A stretch of 61,438 nt of DNA from Prevotella sp. (lineage in GTDB: Bacteria > Bacteroidota > Bacteroidia > Bacteroidales > Bacteroidaceae). Below are positions 54,601 through 61,438 of this stretch, in pieces (the stretch's first letter is position 1; each line of letters begins with the position of its first letter). The notes beneath the pieces were generated by a model. The model was not told where the DNA came from. It saw only the letters and a list, made by a program, of their open reading frames with translations, and did not search any database. The stretch spans positions 1-61,438 of the forward strand of contig JAFZAP010000068.1 in assembly GCA_017557185.1 (NCBI GenBank). The letters run 5' to 3'. Made by a program: the position numbers and the translations under genes.

Positions 54601-56591
54601 TGGTGGTCTACGAGCAGATGACGCGCCACATCGACGCCAACGAGATGAATGCCGACCACGCCATCAGCAAGTCAAACGAATTGGCTGCCTGCGCACAAAT
54701 CATGGCCAGCGTCAAGTTAAGCGGCAAAAACACTTGGCAGCAGTACACCCTCTCGAAGAACGACGGTATGGTCGACACACATCCCGTGGTGACCATGCAG
54801 GATGACGGCAAGGCCGCCTGCATCTGGCAGCACGGCACCATCCAGACACTCGATGAGTCGTTGCCCGAGGACTCCATCTATAACAACGCCCTCACAGGAC
54901 AGCTCGTTCTCTCCATCTTCGACGGGCAGGAGTGGTCGGAACCCATCACCCTGCACAACCTCGATGCCGACCTCACGGCACAGGAGTACGACCTGATCAT
55001 GCGCAACGATACCGTCCTCGTAGGCACCAACCTCGAGAGCTATCCCCTCGATTCCGTCCGCCACTCGCGCCGATTCGTCTATTCCTCGGTCGATGTGGCC
55101 ACGAAGAAAGTCTTCCAGAAGGCCGAGACACTCAAGCCTTCTCACTTCTTCATGAACCGCGTGGGCCAGTACTCCGTTATCGCCATGCTCTATGAGAAGA
55201 CCGACTCGCTGCGTGACGTCTATGTGAAGACCCTTTCCATGAACGGCTATGCCGACGGAATCATGGGTAGCGACATCGGCGCCAACTACTGCACGCCCAA
55301 CCGCGTGAAGATCATCACCGACCGTGCTGCCGTCAACTGCAACGACTTTGCCATCCTCTGGACCGAGATGAGCAACAATGCCCACTACGAAGATGGCCAG
55401 GAAGGCTATACCGAGACACCACGCAATATGCTCAATGCCTCGCGCATCGCCCTGCAGCCATCGCCCTTTGTCACCGTGCCTCTCACCCTCGGTACCGAGC
55501 GCGACGGTCTCTCGATTATGGACTTCGACGGCATCCTCGACGATTCGCGCATAAAAGTGGTCTACTCGCTGGCCGACATTGAAACGGGTGGTGCCGTGCT
55601 GATGACCAACGAGAAGTACTTCACGAACAGCTTCGATTACGACATCGGTTATGCCAGCCTCTCACTCCTGGGCTGCAACTCGCTGCCCGTTGCCGTTACC
55701 GTCAGCAATACTGGAACCAGTAGCATACGCAATGTCACCGCCACCATCAACGGTGAAGACTTCCCCATCGAGAATTCATTCGTTGCACCTATGCAGAAAC
55801 GCACGTTCGTGGTGGAGTATCCGCTCCATGCAGGCTTCGACGGCTACCTGACGAACGCTGTCACCGTAGAGTACAACAACGTCTTCAAGACACAGAACCA
55901 CCCACGCCGCCGCAACATTAGCCTGCGCCGACAGACGAAGACCAACGAAACACCACATCATGTCGATCTGGAGGATATCGAGTTGCGACTGGTGCGTCAC
56001 AGCGTGGAGGCTGATACCAATATCTACGTTGTCGAACTGATTGACCATACCCTCTACGGACTCAAGGACCGCAATGCTATCAAGGTGGGACTCTATCCCC
56101 ATCCAAGCATCGTTGTTCCTGTGAGTGACGAAGCAGAGACCATTGTCACCTCCGCCGACTTCGAGGACTATGGTGGACAGCGGAAGGCATACGCTACGGT
56201 GAAGATTAGCGGAGTGATGGATCAGGCACATGCCTACCTCACCACGCATCTGTTCGACCAGTACGTCAACTCCGACATTTCCGTTACACACGTCAAGAAC
56301 TACAGCGGTAGCGACAACGCACACTATGTCTCGTTGCTGCCTCATCAAGACCCCACCGTAATCCGCCAACTTCAACGTGAGGGCAAACAAGCGAAAATAC
56401 AACTCACGAAAACCGACGGAGGCATCAACGTCAGAGGTCTGAATGAGAATGCCCATCTGCGCGTGTTCACGTCGGGCGGCATGCTGGTGTTCAGTAAAAA
56501 GGCTACCGGCACCCATTTATTCGTGCCACTGAAGCATCAGGACACCTACCTCATCAGCACAGGCAACGAGGTCTTGAAATTTGCCTATTAA
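51624..56591 (+). CDS. Giant exported protein with CARDB-like domain and barrel-like middle
   Basis: A 1655-residue protein. The ATG at 51624 gives signal peptide MMRKKIWAVILLGMTTLQVSAQ; an upstream in-frame ATG at 51570 overlaps the previous stop. The first half is beta-rich with many Asp/Asn. The middle (about 600-900) contains Gly-rich amphipathic stretches (GLRGGGKIGIMGGFATPFQA, MYGMSGMGIEAYANI) that read like transmembrane beta strands or a membrane-inserting segment. A CARDB-like domain is at about 1350-1430 (NSLPVAVTVSNTGTSSIRNV). The C terminus is sorting-tail-like (LRVFTSGGMLVFSKK). The preceding giant gene ends 53 bases before it, so they are likely cotranscribed. No family is recognised as a whole. 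Confidence 0.78.
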   Translation: MMRKKIWAVILLGMTTLQVSAQEFKLYFANNVTDVVDFNNIEAAASGLQWREVKNKELAGNVVEVDSVKQMFASPEVKYRAQQRQFWRMRDHCLLCFRIDDNTAGANSYQVEVEDTIGRSKAITVNRFFFLNVMRQENPISVKVWNTANPDDAITFKYYVADWDDNNLYTFQLDSKRRLDNEVYKLEYRYSYADAEGTYQVESRQLSLRDSAFQSFYIADNQNLIDVFLMSNDHKLRLNKKRLHTGVTLDPDFERTVLSSRFTLDKHENRELVNFNWIGSGLYEQYDTLYLSVINEAGGNITRATVHVDPVDENGVSTGVQDVKYLGYNRQKKAHLILTHGNPAYIEILANGYCPTVYRYDGAADKEGIVDLERCSDNVVLFENPTDDNTIAISSQHLYALNDTHTVEERGGKDYSICSIADYDLSTVVMSDTITYMEDAGNDWPKTLNGNVVQRLAQLELVYSSEGSQDITGTRLIATNDDTGEEYVSRWPDVTTVYAKNHPGFTRDYYFSTFNLVGTIPQNTMCSLHLEASGKHYDRFPYLRNLHIERENVKKAAEDYTTNTVMNQGDDDKPANAFAEQGCSFNFPFDFKMNLGPLFTIRNTLNYDMKKQKLTNTTRLIYKRKDGKDEDEGIKEMRKEAREFLQGSESGNTWYDDGDGDTKYNNVGDTRKFDDWFTSEMDDICSVDFNKIGTGFFGSGKVKVGFNLGTLMKTGNIGESLTLEEASGQIGYGMCLASPSLLDKYCSEGAVANLLKKIPFFGIGGVFEASVQGDFGVKMLNAKFPMSWDNFGFFFTLSAKIRAGLWAEFCVPSNPIFAANLGLRGGGKIGIMGGFATPFQAHRFNLGMYGMSGMGIEAYANIRTFGFQWSGRAGVYLASHFYYPDNGHNPLHPDYPYWLTDTNAKTVGESYRRVPWLAPDYFGETIVTDIASDANPHFVDEKHIVYNDLGTPDDYNDDGVKLLDTEAGTTVKLSSDERSAIHHMRSKRGDNEVVVYEQMTRHIDANEMNADHAISKSNELAACAQIMASVKLSGKNTWQQYTLSKNDGMVDTHPVVTMQDDGKAACIWQHGTIQTLDESLPEDSIYNNALTGQLVLSIFDGQEWSEPITLHNLDADLTAQEYDLIMRNDTVLVGTNLESYPLDSVRHSRRFVYSSVDVATKKVFQKAETLKPSHFFMNRVGQYSVIAMLYEKTDSLRDVYVKTLSMNGYADGIMGSDIGANYCTPNRVKIITDRAAVNCNDFAILWTEMSNNAHYEDGQEGYTETPRNMLNASRIALQPSPFVTVPLTLGTERDGLSIMDFDGILDDSRIKVVYSLADIETGGAVLMTNEKYFTNSFDYDIGYASLSLLGCNSLPVAVTVSNTGTSSIRNVTATINGEDFPIENSFVAPMQKRTFVVEYPLHAGFDGYLTNAVTVEYNNVFKTQNHPRRRNISLRRQTKTNETPHHVDLEDIELRLVRHSVEADTNIYVVELIDHTLYGLKDRNAIKVGLYPHPSIVVPVSDEAETIVTSADFEDYGGQRKAYATVKISGVMDQAHAYLTTHLFDQYVNSDISVTHVKNYSGSDNAHYVSLLPHQDPTVIRQLQREGKQAKIQLTKTDGGINVRGLNENAHLRVFTSGGMLVFSKKATGTHLFVPLKHQDTYLISTGNEVLKFAY

Positions 56592-56629
56592 TGGATAAAA
56601 AGACGAATTCTATTTGACATAAAAGGATT

Positions 56630-56854
56630 ATGAAAAAGATTCTAATGATGGTCGCAGTCGTCCTGATGACTGCAATAACTGCACAGGCACAGAAAATTCA
56701 GATTGTAGATGACGATGGCAATGCCATCCCCTTGGTTAGTGTGATGACCGAGAACGGCATTTACATCGGCACCACCGATTTCGATGGTGTGTTGGCTGAC
56801 GTAAAGGGAGCCTCGAAAGTGGCCCTGACTCACGTGGCCTACAAGTTAGTATAA
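56630..56854 (+). CDS. Small secreted carboxypeptidase-regulatory-like domain protein
   Basis: A 74-residue protein: signal peptide MKKILMMVAVVLMTAITAQAQ, then a short CarboxypepD_reg-like strand set (IQIVDDDGNAIPLVSVMTEN, GIYIGTTDFDGVL) usually found at the N terminus of TonB-dependent receptors. Here it stands alone and is shorter than the full domain, which may mean a fragment or a small partner protein. It lies 38 bases after the giant gene and 35 bases before a barrel gene. Confidence 0.65.
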   Translation: MKKILMMVAVVLMTAITAQAQKIQIVDDDGNAIPLVSVMTENGIYIGTTDFDGVLADVKGASKVALTHVAYKLV

Positions 56855-56889
56855 TCCTAATCAATTAATAATTTAAAAACGTTATTACG

Positions 56890-57615
56890 ATGAAAAAAAG
56901 CATTTTCTTTTTGTTTCTGCTCGTTTCGATGGTGTCGTATGCTCAAGACGACAACAACAAAGACGCCAGCATGTCGCTGACCAACGGCTGGCAGAACAAC
57001 CTTCCTAAAGTTACCATCAGTGACGACGAGGTCGATATGGAAGCCACAGCCCACCTGGGGATAGGATTTGTCTCGCCCACGAATGTGTCGACGGGCTTGG
57101 ATTTCCCGTTTGGCAAATCGTGGGAGATTTTCTTCACCCCGATTGTGTTTGAATTATATATGAATAAGGCGAAGGGTGACCTGATTTCGCTGGGAGTGGG
57201 TTTCGACTGGCGCAACTATCGAATGACCAACGACACGCGCTTCCTTCCCGCGGCCGACGGCTCGGTGGCCTTGGGCGCATATCCCGAGGGTGCGAAGCCC
57301 CAGTTCTCGCGTGTGAAGGTGTTCAGCCTGAACTTCCCGTTGCTCTATGAGCACAAGTTCAATCGCCAATGGGGTTTGGGCATAGGCCCTGTGTTCAATT
57401 TGAACACGTATGGCAGCATCAAGACTCGTTACAAAAAGGACGGAGAGAAACACAAGCTCATGGAGAAAAACATCGGGCAAAGGAAATTCACCGTTGATGC
57501 GATGTTCATACTTGAAAACCCCATTGTCGACCTCTATCTGAAATACAGCCCGATGGATGTCCTCAAAGATAATGACGTGAATTTCCAATCGCTGTCAATA
57601 GGCATCTACTTGTAA
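56890..57615 (+). CDS. Outer-membrane beta-barrel protein
   Basis: A 241-residue exported protein: signal MKKSIFFLFLLVSMVSYAQ, an acidic Asp/Asn-rich start, and about ten amphipathic strands (AHLGIGFVSPTNVSTGLDF, SLGVGFDWRNYRM, GLGIGPVFNLNTYGSI) ending SLSIGIYL. Last gene of the accessory surface run; a terminator follows about 155 bases later. It could anchor or translocate the exported giants; this is inference from position. Confidence 0.75.
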   Translation: MKKSIFFLFLLVSMVSYAQDDNNKDASMSLTNGWQNNLPKVTISDDEVDMEATAHLGIGFVSPTNVSTGLDFPFGKSWEIFFTPIVFELYMNKAKGDLISLGVGFDWRNYRMTNDTRFLPAADGSVALGAYPEGAKPQFSRVKVFSLNFPLLYEHKFNRQWGLGIGPVFNLNTYGSIKTRYKKDGEKHKLMEKNIGQRKFTVDAMFILENPIVDLYLKYSPMDVLKDNDVNFQSLSIGIYL

Positions 57616-57769
57616 TACGATCGCCCGACGGCTAGTTCGCCCTTTGATGCGGACTTACAGACTAACGAGTTGGAAAAGATTATTATTAATGAAAAGACAC
57701 TAAAATAGTTACTTGGCTCACTGCGATTAACGATAATAGGCATTTTGATTTTTTATTTCTTTGGAGATG

Positions 57770-57799
57770 CGCCCGCTTGATCAGGCGGGCGTTTTTTTT
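57770..57799 (+). terminator. Intrinsic terminator after the surface locus
   Basis: A perfect 11-bp stem CGCCCGCTTGA/TCAGGCGGGCG (one wobble, nearly no loop) followed by eight T. The 618-base gap 57616-58233 also holds the dispersed repeats at 57945-58044 and a promoter. Confidence 0.92.
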
Positions 57800-57944
57800 G
57801 TTTTCGTTGCCTAGTTTTTTTGTTTTCCCCTTCTCCTGCCCGATACACCTTGCACCCGCTATGACTTGTTTTTCACAACGCTATGGGTTGTCACTTGTAA
57901 AGCATTGAGTTTTGAGGCGTAACTCATAGAGTTCTGACCAAAAA

Positions 57945-57985
57945 CGGGGGCCTCTCCCCCCGCCCTCCCCCATAGGGAGGGAGCC
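57945..57985. repeat. GC-rich palindromic arm, intergenic
   Basis: A CCTCTCCCCC...CCTCCCCCATAGGGAGGGAG stretch is of the same palindromic type as the in-gene elements, here outside genes and next to the dispersed repeat. Confidence 0.6.
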
Positions 57986-58044
57986 GGTGTCGCCGGTGCT
58001 ACGGGTGCAGCTCTTCTGGGTTGCACAGTGTCCAAATATAATGG
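57979..58044 (-). repeat. Dispersed repeat, copy 2 (inverted)
   Basis: The reverse complement begins CCATTATATTTGGACACTGT and continues through a CAACCCAGAAGA segment, matching 43116-43173 with two substitutions and one 9-base difference. Confidence 0.8.
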
Positions 58045-58170
58045 CTTTTGGGCAAACGTGTGCAAAAACGGGCATTATCGGAGTGTTAAGGGTGGTTAAA
58101 GCAAATTTGGTAAATAGTGTGTACGTAAAGAAAAACAAACAGCGAACCAGAGTTTTTTCGGCAAAACTCC

Positions 58171-58199
58171 TTGTAGAAAGAAAAAAATGTGTACCTTTG
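58171..58199 (+). promoter_or_regulatory. Promoter of the C10 peptidase gene
   Basis: TTG (58171-58173), an 18-base spacer and TACCTTTG (58192-58199), 34 bases before the ATG. Confidence 0.65.
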
Positions 58200-58233
58200 C
58201 AACGAGTACTAACTGAATAAAAACCTAAAAGGA

Positions 58234-61110
58234 ATGAAAAAGACATATATTCTGATGGCGTTGTCGATGGTTCTGACAACGGGTCTAAAGGCTAATCCTA
58301 TCGACAAGGCTGAAGCCCGACTGTTGGCACAGGAATTCGTAGGCATCGATGATGCAACGAGTGATCATGTGCCCATCGCACCTTATTATATATTCTCGCG
58401 CGGGGCAGGCAAGGGTTTCGTCATTGTGAGCGGCGACGACACGACGGCTCCCATCCTTGGCTATACGGAGCAGGGTGACTTTATCCCCGACGAGCTGCCC
58501 GAGCAACTCAAGGCCATGCTTGAGAACTGGGCTGTGGGTATCGGCAAGATTCAGGCGGAACCGAAGCGTGTGGGGCCGAAGCGCAGCATTAGCGAGCGGC
58601 TGGCGACAGCCCGTAGCGGTGTGGAGAAGTTCAAGGAGAATTGGGTGGATGTGCCTGTGCTCTGTCAGACCCACTGGCACCAGAGTTCACCCTATAATGA
58701 TCTCTGTCCTGTTAACGAACAGGGCAAGCGTGCTGTGACGGGTTGCGTGGCAACGGCTGCCTCGCAGATTATCTATTATTTCCGTAAGGACAATCCTGCT
58801 GAGCTGCAATACGACACTCCCACCTATTCGTATGGTTTCCCTGTGACGGAGTCGCTGCCGAAAGGCACGCCCGTGGAATATGACTTGATGAAGCTGAGCG
58901 GCAACGGCACCAGCAAGCAGAATCATGCTGTGGCCGTATTGATGTATGCCATCGGCACCAGTAGCTACCTCACCTATGGTGAGTCGACAGCTGGTCAGCC
59001 CGATGACTGTGGCAAGGCCATCGCCAGTCAGTTCCTGCTCGACAACGACTATCGTACAAAGTGGAGCTACTCGCAGCAGCAGTGGGAGAACTTGATCTAC
59101 AAGAGCCTGAAAGCGGGCAGTCCCATGCTCTATGGTGCCACTGCGAAAGATAAGTCGGGTGGCCATGCAGTGGTGCTCGATGGCTATCAGGCGAAGACAG
59201 GCCTTTATCACTTCAACTTCGGTTGGGGTGGCCAGGGCGACGGCTGGTATACCGTTGATGACGAAAACGGCATGAACGGCTTCCCCTACGACCAGCGTGG
59301 CTGCTTGAACTTCCGTCCGCGTATCCCGAATCTGAAGGCAGAGTTGCCGATTGATGTGCTCTATCATCGTTCTACGGCGACCATGAACGTACATGTTGAG
59401 AACAACGGCACGCTCGACTACACAGGCATCTCGTTCTATGTGAGCAGTGTCGATCGTCTGCCCGGCGCAGCCAGCAAAACCGACAATGATGTTGTCATTC
59501 CCGCTGGCGGCTCTGCCGACGTGACGTTCACCTATCGTCCTAACACTTCTCCGTCGCGCTATCCGCATCTCTATCTCTTCCTGACCGATGCCAATAAGAA
59601 TATTCTCGATTCGTGCATGGTTGAGGTGAAGGAGAGTGTGGCCGACCTCACGTTGAATCAGATTTCCGTGGATGCAGGATCGGTAACCACCGAGATCGAC
59701 GGTATGACATTCAGCATGGTGAACAATAAGACGGCAACGGTCAGTGGTACCTTCACTAACGGTGATGCCGGTACGCCCTGCCAGCCCACCGTGAGGTGTG
59801 TGCTGAGTGCCTACAATCCCGAGACGAAAACATGGGAAGAGGTGAAACGCACCAATACTTCCGATGAAGTTTTCGACGTCGGTGAGACTCGAGAGTTGAA
59901 GTTCGCCTTCCGTTCGCTGGAAGAGGACCGCTATTATAAGGCTTATTTCGACAGGAAGGTAAGTGCTTCTGAAGAATGCGAGCTGAAATATATAAGTGCT
60001 GATACGGTGGTCTATTTCACCGTGCGCCCCTCCAACTTCTCCATGCAAGTGAACGGCCGTCGTGCTGTGGCTTCAGGTAACTGGAATCCCACGATCTTCG
60101 AGAGTGTGGATCTCGATTCTACTGTTTGCTCATTCGACTTCACCGAAGTGAAGGAACTGACGGAAATACCTGCTGTTGCCAATCCCAATGCCGTGTTCTT
60201 CACTTCTGTGCCGGTAGCAGGATCAGCCAATGTGGTTTGCGGCGGAAGTTGTGACAGCCTCGTGGTCGTCTCGGGCAAGGAGTTCTGCCCAGGACAGGAA
60301 TTTGTTGCCAACAAGGCACTCTTCGTGCTTCCTGTCGACAAGGCTGGCGAGTGGTGTGAGGCATTCGTTCCGTTCCCGGTGTCTGTACCTTATGGCATTC
60401 AGGCCCGTCGCATGGTGTCGGCAGGTTCCTCGAGCATCACTTCAGAGGTCGTGCGCGTACTTGACGGCCAGTCGCCAGGAGTTTTCATCAGTGCCCATGA
60501 TGGCTTCAATGCTTTGGAGGGTGCGAATGTGACGATTGGTGCCGATAGCACGATGACAGCCCTCGACAGTGTTGTTTGTGCTGCCACCGTTTACATCCCG
60601 ATGGAGGCTCGTGCTATGCTGTTTGGCTTCAAGAGTGGAGCACCCTACTTCCTTCCGACAACCGTGAGTACGGTTGCTCCTTTCCAGGTGATGCTGATGA
60701 AGTATTCGACGAACGGAGTGCGTGCCATTCCTATCTCTGATATTAAGTATCCCGACCTTGCCGACGTCATCAATCGTGCCACACTCTTAGTGGCAAATCA
60801 TCCGGAGATGAAGGGCACGAAAGCCCTCGATGATTTCCTGGCTGCTATTAAGAAGGGTGAAGATGCGTTCACCTTCGTAACACCGACGAAGTCGTCGGAG
60901 GTGAGAGAGGAGACAGAAACCCTGGAAGCAGCTATCGCCGTATTCCTTGAGGCAACGGTCACAGGTATTGACGAACCCGTACAGGTTGCTGACAGTACCG
61001 ACGGTCCTGCCGAGTATTACTCGCTCTCAGGCATCCGTCTGCAGACTCCTGGACAAGGCATTGTCATCATGAAGCGTGGTAATCAGGTTCGTAAGGTTGT
61101 AGTAAAGTAA
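58234..61110 (+). CDS. C10 (streptopain/interpain-type) cysteine peptidase with C-terminal extension
   Basis: A 958-residue exported protein. After signal MKKTYILMALSMVLTTGLKA comes a Spi-like prodomain (about 21-130; GKGFVIVSGDDTTAPILGY), then the peptidase domain with catalytic C171 in VTGCVATAASQI and H311 in SGGHAVVLDGY, and the FNFGWGGQGDGWY motif at about 328-340. The C-terminal 570 residues hold CARDB-like and beta-sandwich domains, with a KAGEWCEAFVPFPV module also like the giants upstream, and a sorting-like tail (YYSLSGIRL...VVVK). P. intermedia interpain A belongs to this family and attacks haem and host proteins; the same role here is only a possibility. Confidence 0.92.
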   Translation: MKKTYILMALSMVLTTGLKANPIDKAEARLLAQEFVGIDDATSDHVPIAPYYIFSRGAGKGFVIVSGDDTTAPILGYTEQGDFIPDELPEQLKAMLENWAVGIGKIQAEPKRVGPKRSISERLATARSGVEKFKENWVDVPVLCQTHWHQSSPYNDLCPVNEQGKRAVTGCVATAASQIIYYFRKDNPAELQYDTPTYSYGFPVTESLPKGTPVEYDLMKLSGNGTSKQNHAVAVLMYAIGTSSYLTYGESTAGQPDDCGKAIASQFLLDNDYRTKWSYSQQQWENLIYKSLKAGSPMLYGATAKDKSGGHAVVLDGYQAKTGLYHFNFGWGGQGDGWYTVDDENGMNGFPYDQRGCLNFRPRIPNLKAELPIDVLYHRSTATMNVHVENNGTLDYTGISFYVSSVDRLPGAASKTDNDVVIPAGGSADVTFTYRPNTSPSRYPHLYLFLTDANKNILDSCMVEVKESVADLTLNQISVDAGSVTTEIDGMTFSMVNNKTATVSGTFTNGDAGTPCQPTVRCVLSAYNPETKTWEEVKRTNTSDEVFDVGETRELKFAFRSLEEDRYYKAYFDRKVSASEECELKYISADTVVYFTVRPSNFSMQVNGRRAVASGNWNPTIFESVDLDSTVCSFDFTEVKELTEIPAVANPNAVFFTSVPVAGSANVVCGGSCDSLVVVSGKEFCPGQEFVANKALFVLPVDKAGEWCEAFVPFPVSVPYGIQARRMVSAGSSSITSEVVRVLDGQSPGVFISAHDGFNALEGANVTIGADSTMTALDSVVCAATVYIPMEARAMLFGFKSGAPYFLPTTVSTVAPFQVMLMKYSTNGVRAIPISDIKYPDLADVINRATLLVANHPEMKGTKALDDFLAAIKKGEDAFTFVTPTKSSEVREETETLEAAIAVFLEATVTGIDEPVQVADSTDGPAEYYSLSGIRLQTPGQGIVIMKRGNQVRKVVVK

Positions 61111-61143
61111 TGCGACAGCCTTACGGGCGCAGGCCCTGGCAAA

Positions 61144-61180
61144 TAAAGAAAACCCCTCGGTACATCTTCGTACCGAGGGG
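61144..61180 (-). terminator. Intrinsic terminator of the leftward tRNA pair
   Basis: An 11-bp perfect stem (61153-61163 with 61170-61180, CCCCTCGGTAC) followed on the minus strand by TTTTCTTTATTT. It may also act on the rightward peptidase transcript. Confidence 0.88.
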
Positions 61181-61190
61181 CTTCTCGTTG

Positions 61191-61264
61191 TGTCGACACT
61201 TGGACTCGAACCAAGGACCCCCACCATGTCAAGGTGATACTCTAACCAGCTGAGCTATGCCGAC
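61191..61264 (-). tRNA. tRNA-Val (GAC)
   Basis: A 74-base cloverleaf without CCA. Acceptor GTCGGCA/TGTCGAC (one G-T), anticodon stem TCACC/GGTGG with loop TTGACAT, so the anticodon is GAC (valine). The D arm and TTCGAGT T loop are normal. It lies 15 bases downstream of tRNA-Leu and shares its promoter. Confidence 0.93.
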
Positions 61265-61279
61265 TTTTCACTATGTTTG

Positions 61280-61361
61280 TGCGCCTGACAGGACTCGAAC
61301 CTGCACGTCGCAAGACACCAGATCCTAAGTCTGACGCGTCTACCAATTCCGCCACAGGCGC
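61280..61361 (-). tRNA. tRNA-Leu (TAG)
   Basis: An 82-base class II tRNA. Acceptor GCGCCTG/CAGGCGC, anticodon stem TCAGA/TCTGG with loop CTTAGGA giving anticodon TAG, and a short variable arm (TGTCTTGCGACG). First gene of a leftward two-tRNA operon. Confidence 0.93.
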
Positions 61362-61383
61362 TTGCGGAGATAGTTTGCGGGTG

Positions 61384-61415
61384 CAAAAGTACAATGTTTT
61401 TGTGAAATATGCAAA
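61384..61415 (-). promoter_or_regulatory. Promoter of the tRNA-Leu/tRNA-Val operon
   Basis: On the minus strand TTTG (61412-61415), a 20-base spacer and TACTTTTG (61384-61391), 22 bases before the tRNA. Confidence 0.85.
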
Positions 61416-61438
61416 TTATTCTGCATTTTTCTTTCTCT

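Overview
The window looks like a chromosomal segment of a Bacteroidales bacterium, most likely Prevotella or a close relative. The sequence basis is repeated promoters of the form TTTG, 19-20 bases, then TAnnTTTG (seven clear examples); many exported proteins with Prevotella-style short C-terminal tails; a C10 (streptopain/interpain-like) peptidase; and a BlaI/M56-TonB pair, a TPR-membrane-AraC regulator and a PpiC-SurA-OstA-MutL run of the kind seen in this group. No phage, integrase, transposase or CRISPR array was found.

Layout. 1-3347: intergenic DNA with a 22-bp tandem array, then a leftward operon (DUF3737 protein, PatB/MalY-like C-S lyase, CutC). 3528-12934: guaB followed by a tight outer-membrane biogenesis run (PpiC-like, SurA-like, OstA-like) translationally coupled to mutL, then an OmpA protein. 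13351-18169: two identical tRNA-Val(TAC) genes, purB, a pseudouridine synthase with a long Gln/Gly/Tyr/Arg repeat tail, and asnS. 18538-23997: a very large coiled-coil lipoprotein with strongly restricted codon use, a small lipoprotein and a second OmpA protein. 24532-31996: two partly paralogous giant secreted proteins. 32227-34706: a BlaI-type repressor with two operator-like dyads and an M56/TonB sensor peptidase. 34687-37558: leftward LolD-like ATPase and CPA2 antiporter. 37672-43041: asd, then VTC-domain, DUF4956, DUF2490 and Cthe_2159-type genes. 43492-57615: an accessory surface locus with a membrane-anchored TPR/AraC regulator, several small genes, a 53-residue peptide and two giant exported proteins. 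58234-61361: the C10 peptidase, then leftward tRNA-Leu(TAG) and tRNA-Val(GAC).

The most unusual signals are not genes. First, three intergenic arrays (171-368, 13117-13204, 24070-24289) keep an exact 22-bp period with a palindromic AGCAxTGCT core; each lies just after the intrinsic terminator of an upstream gene and runs in the same orientation relative to it. Second, a GC-rich palindromic element sits in frame inside two unrelated genes (patB-like and the M56 peptidase), adding roughly 35 residues to each, with remnants elsewhere. Third, a separate dispersed repeat occurs in inverted orientation at 43116-43173 and 57979-58044. Functional statements below come from motifs read by eye and family knowledge; no database search was run.
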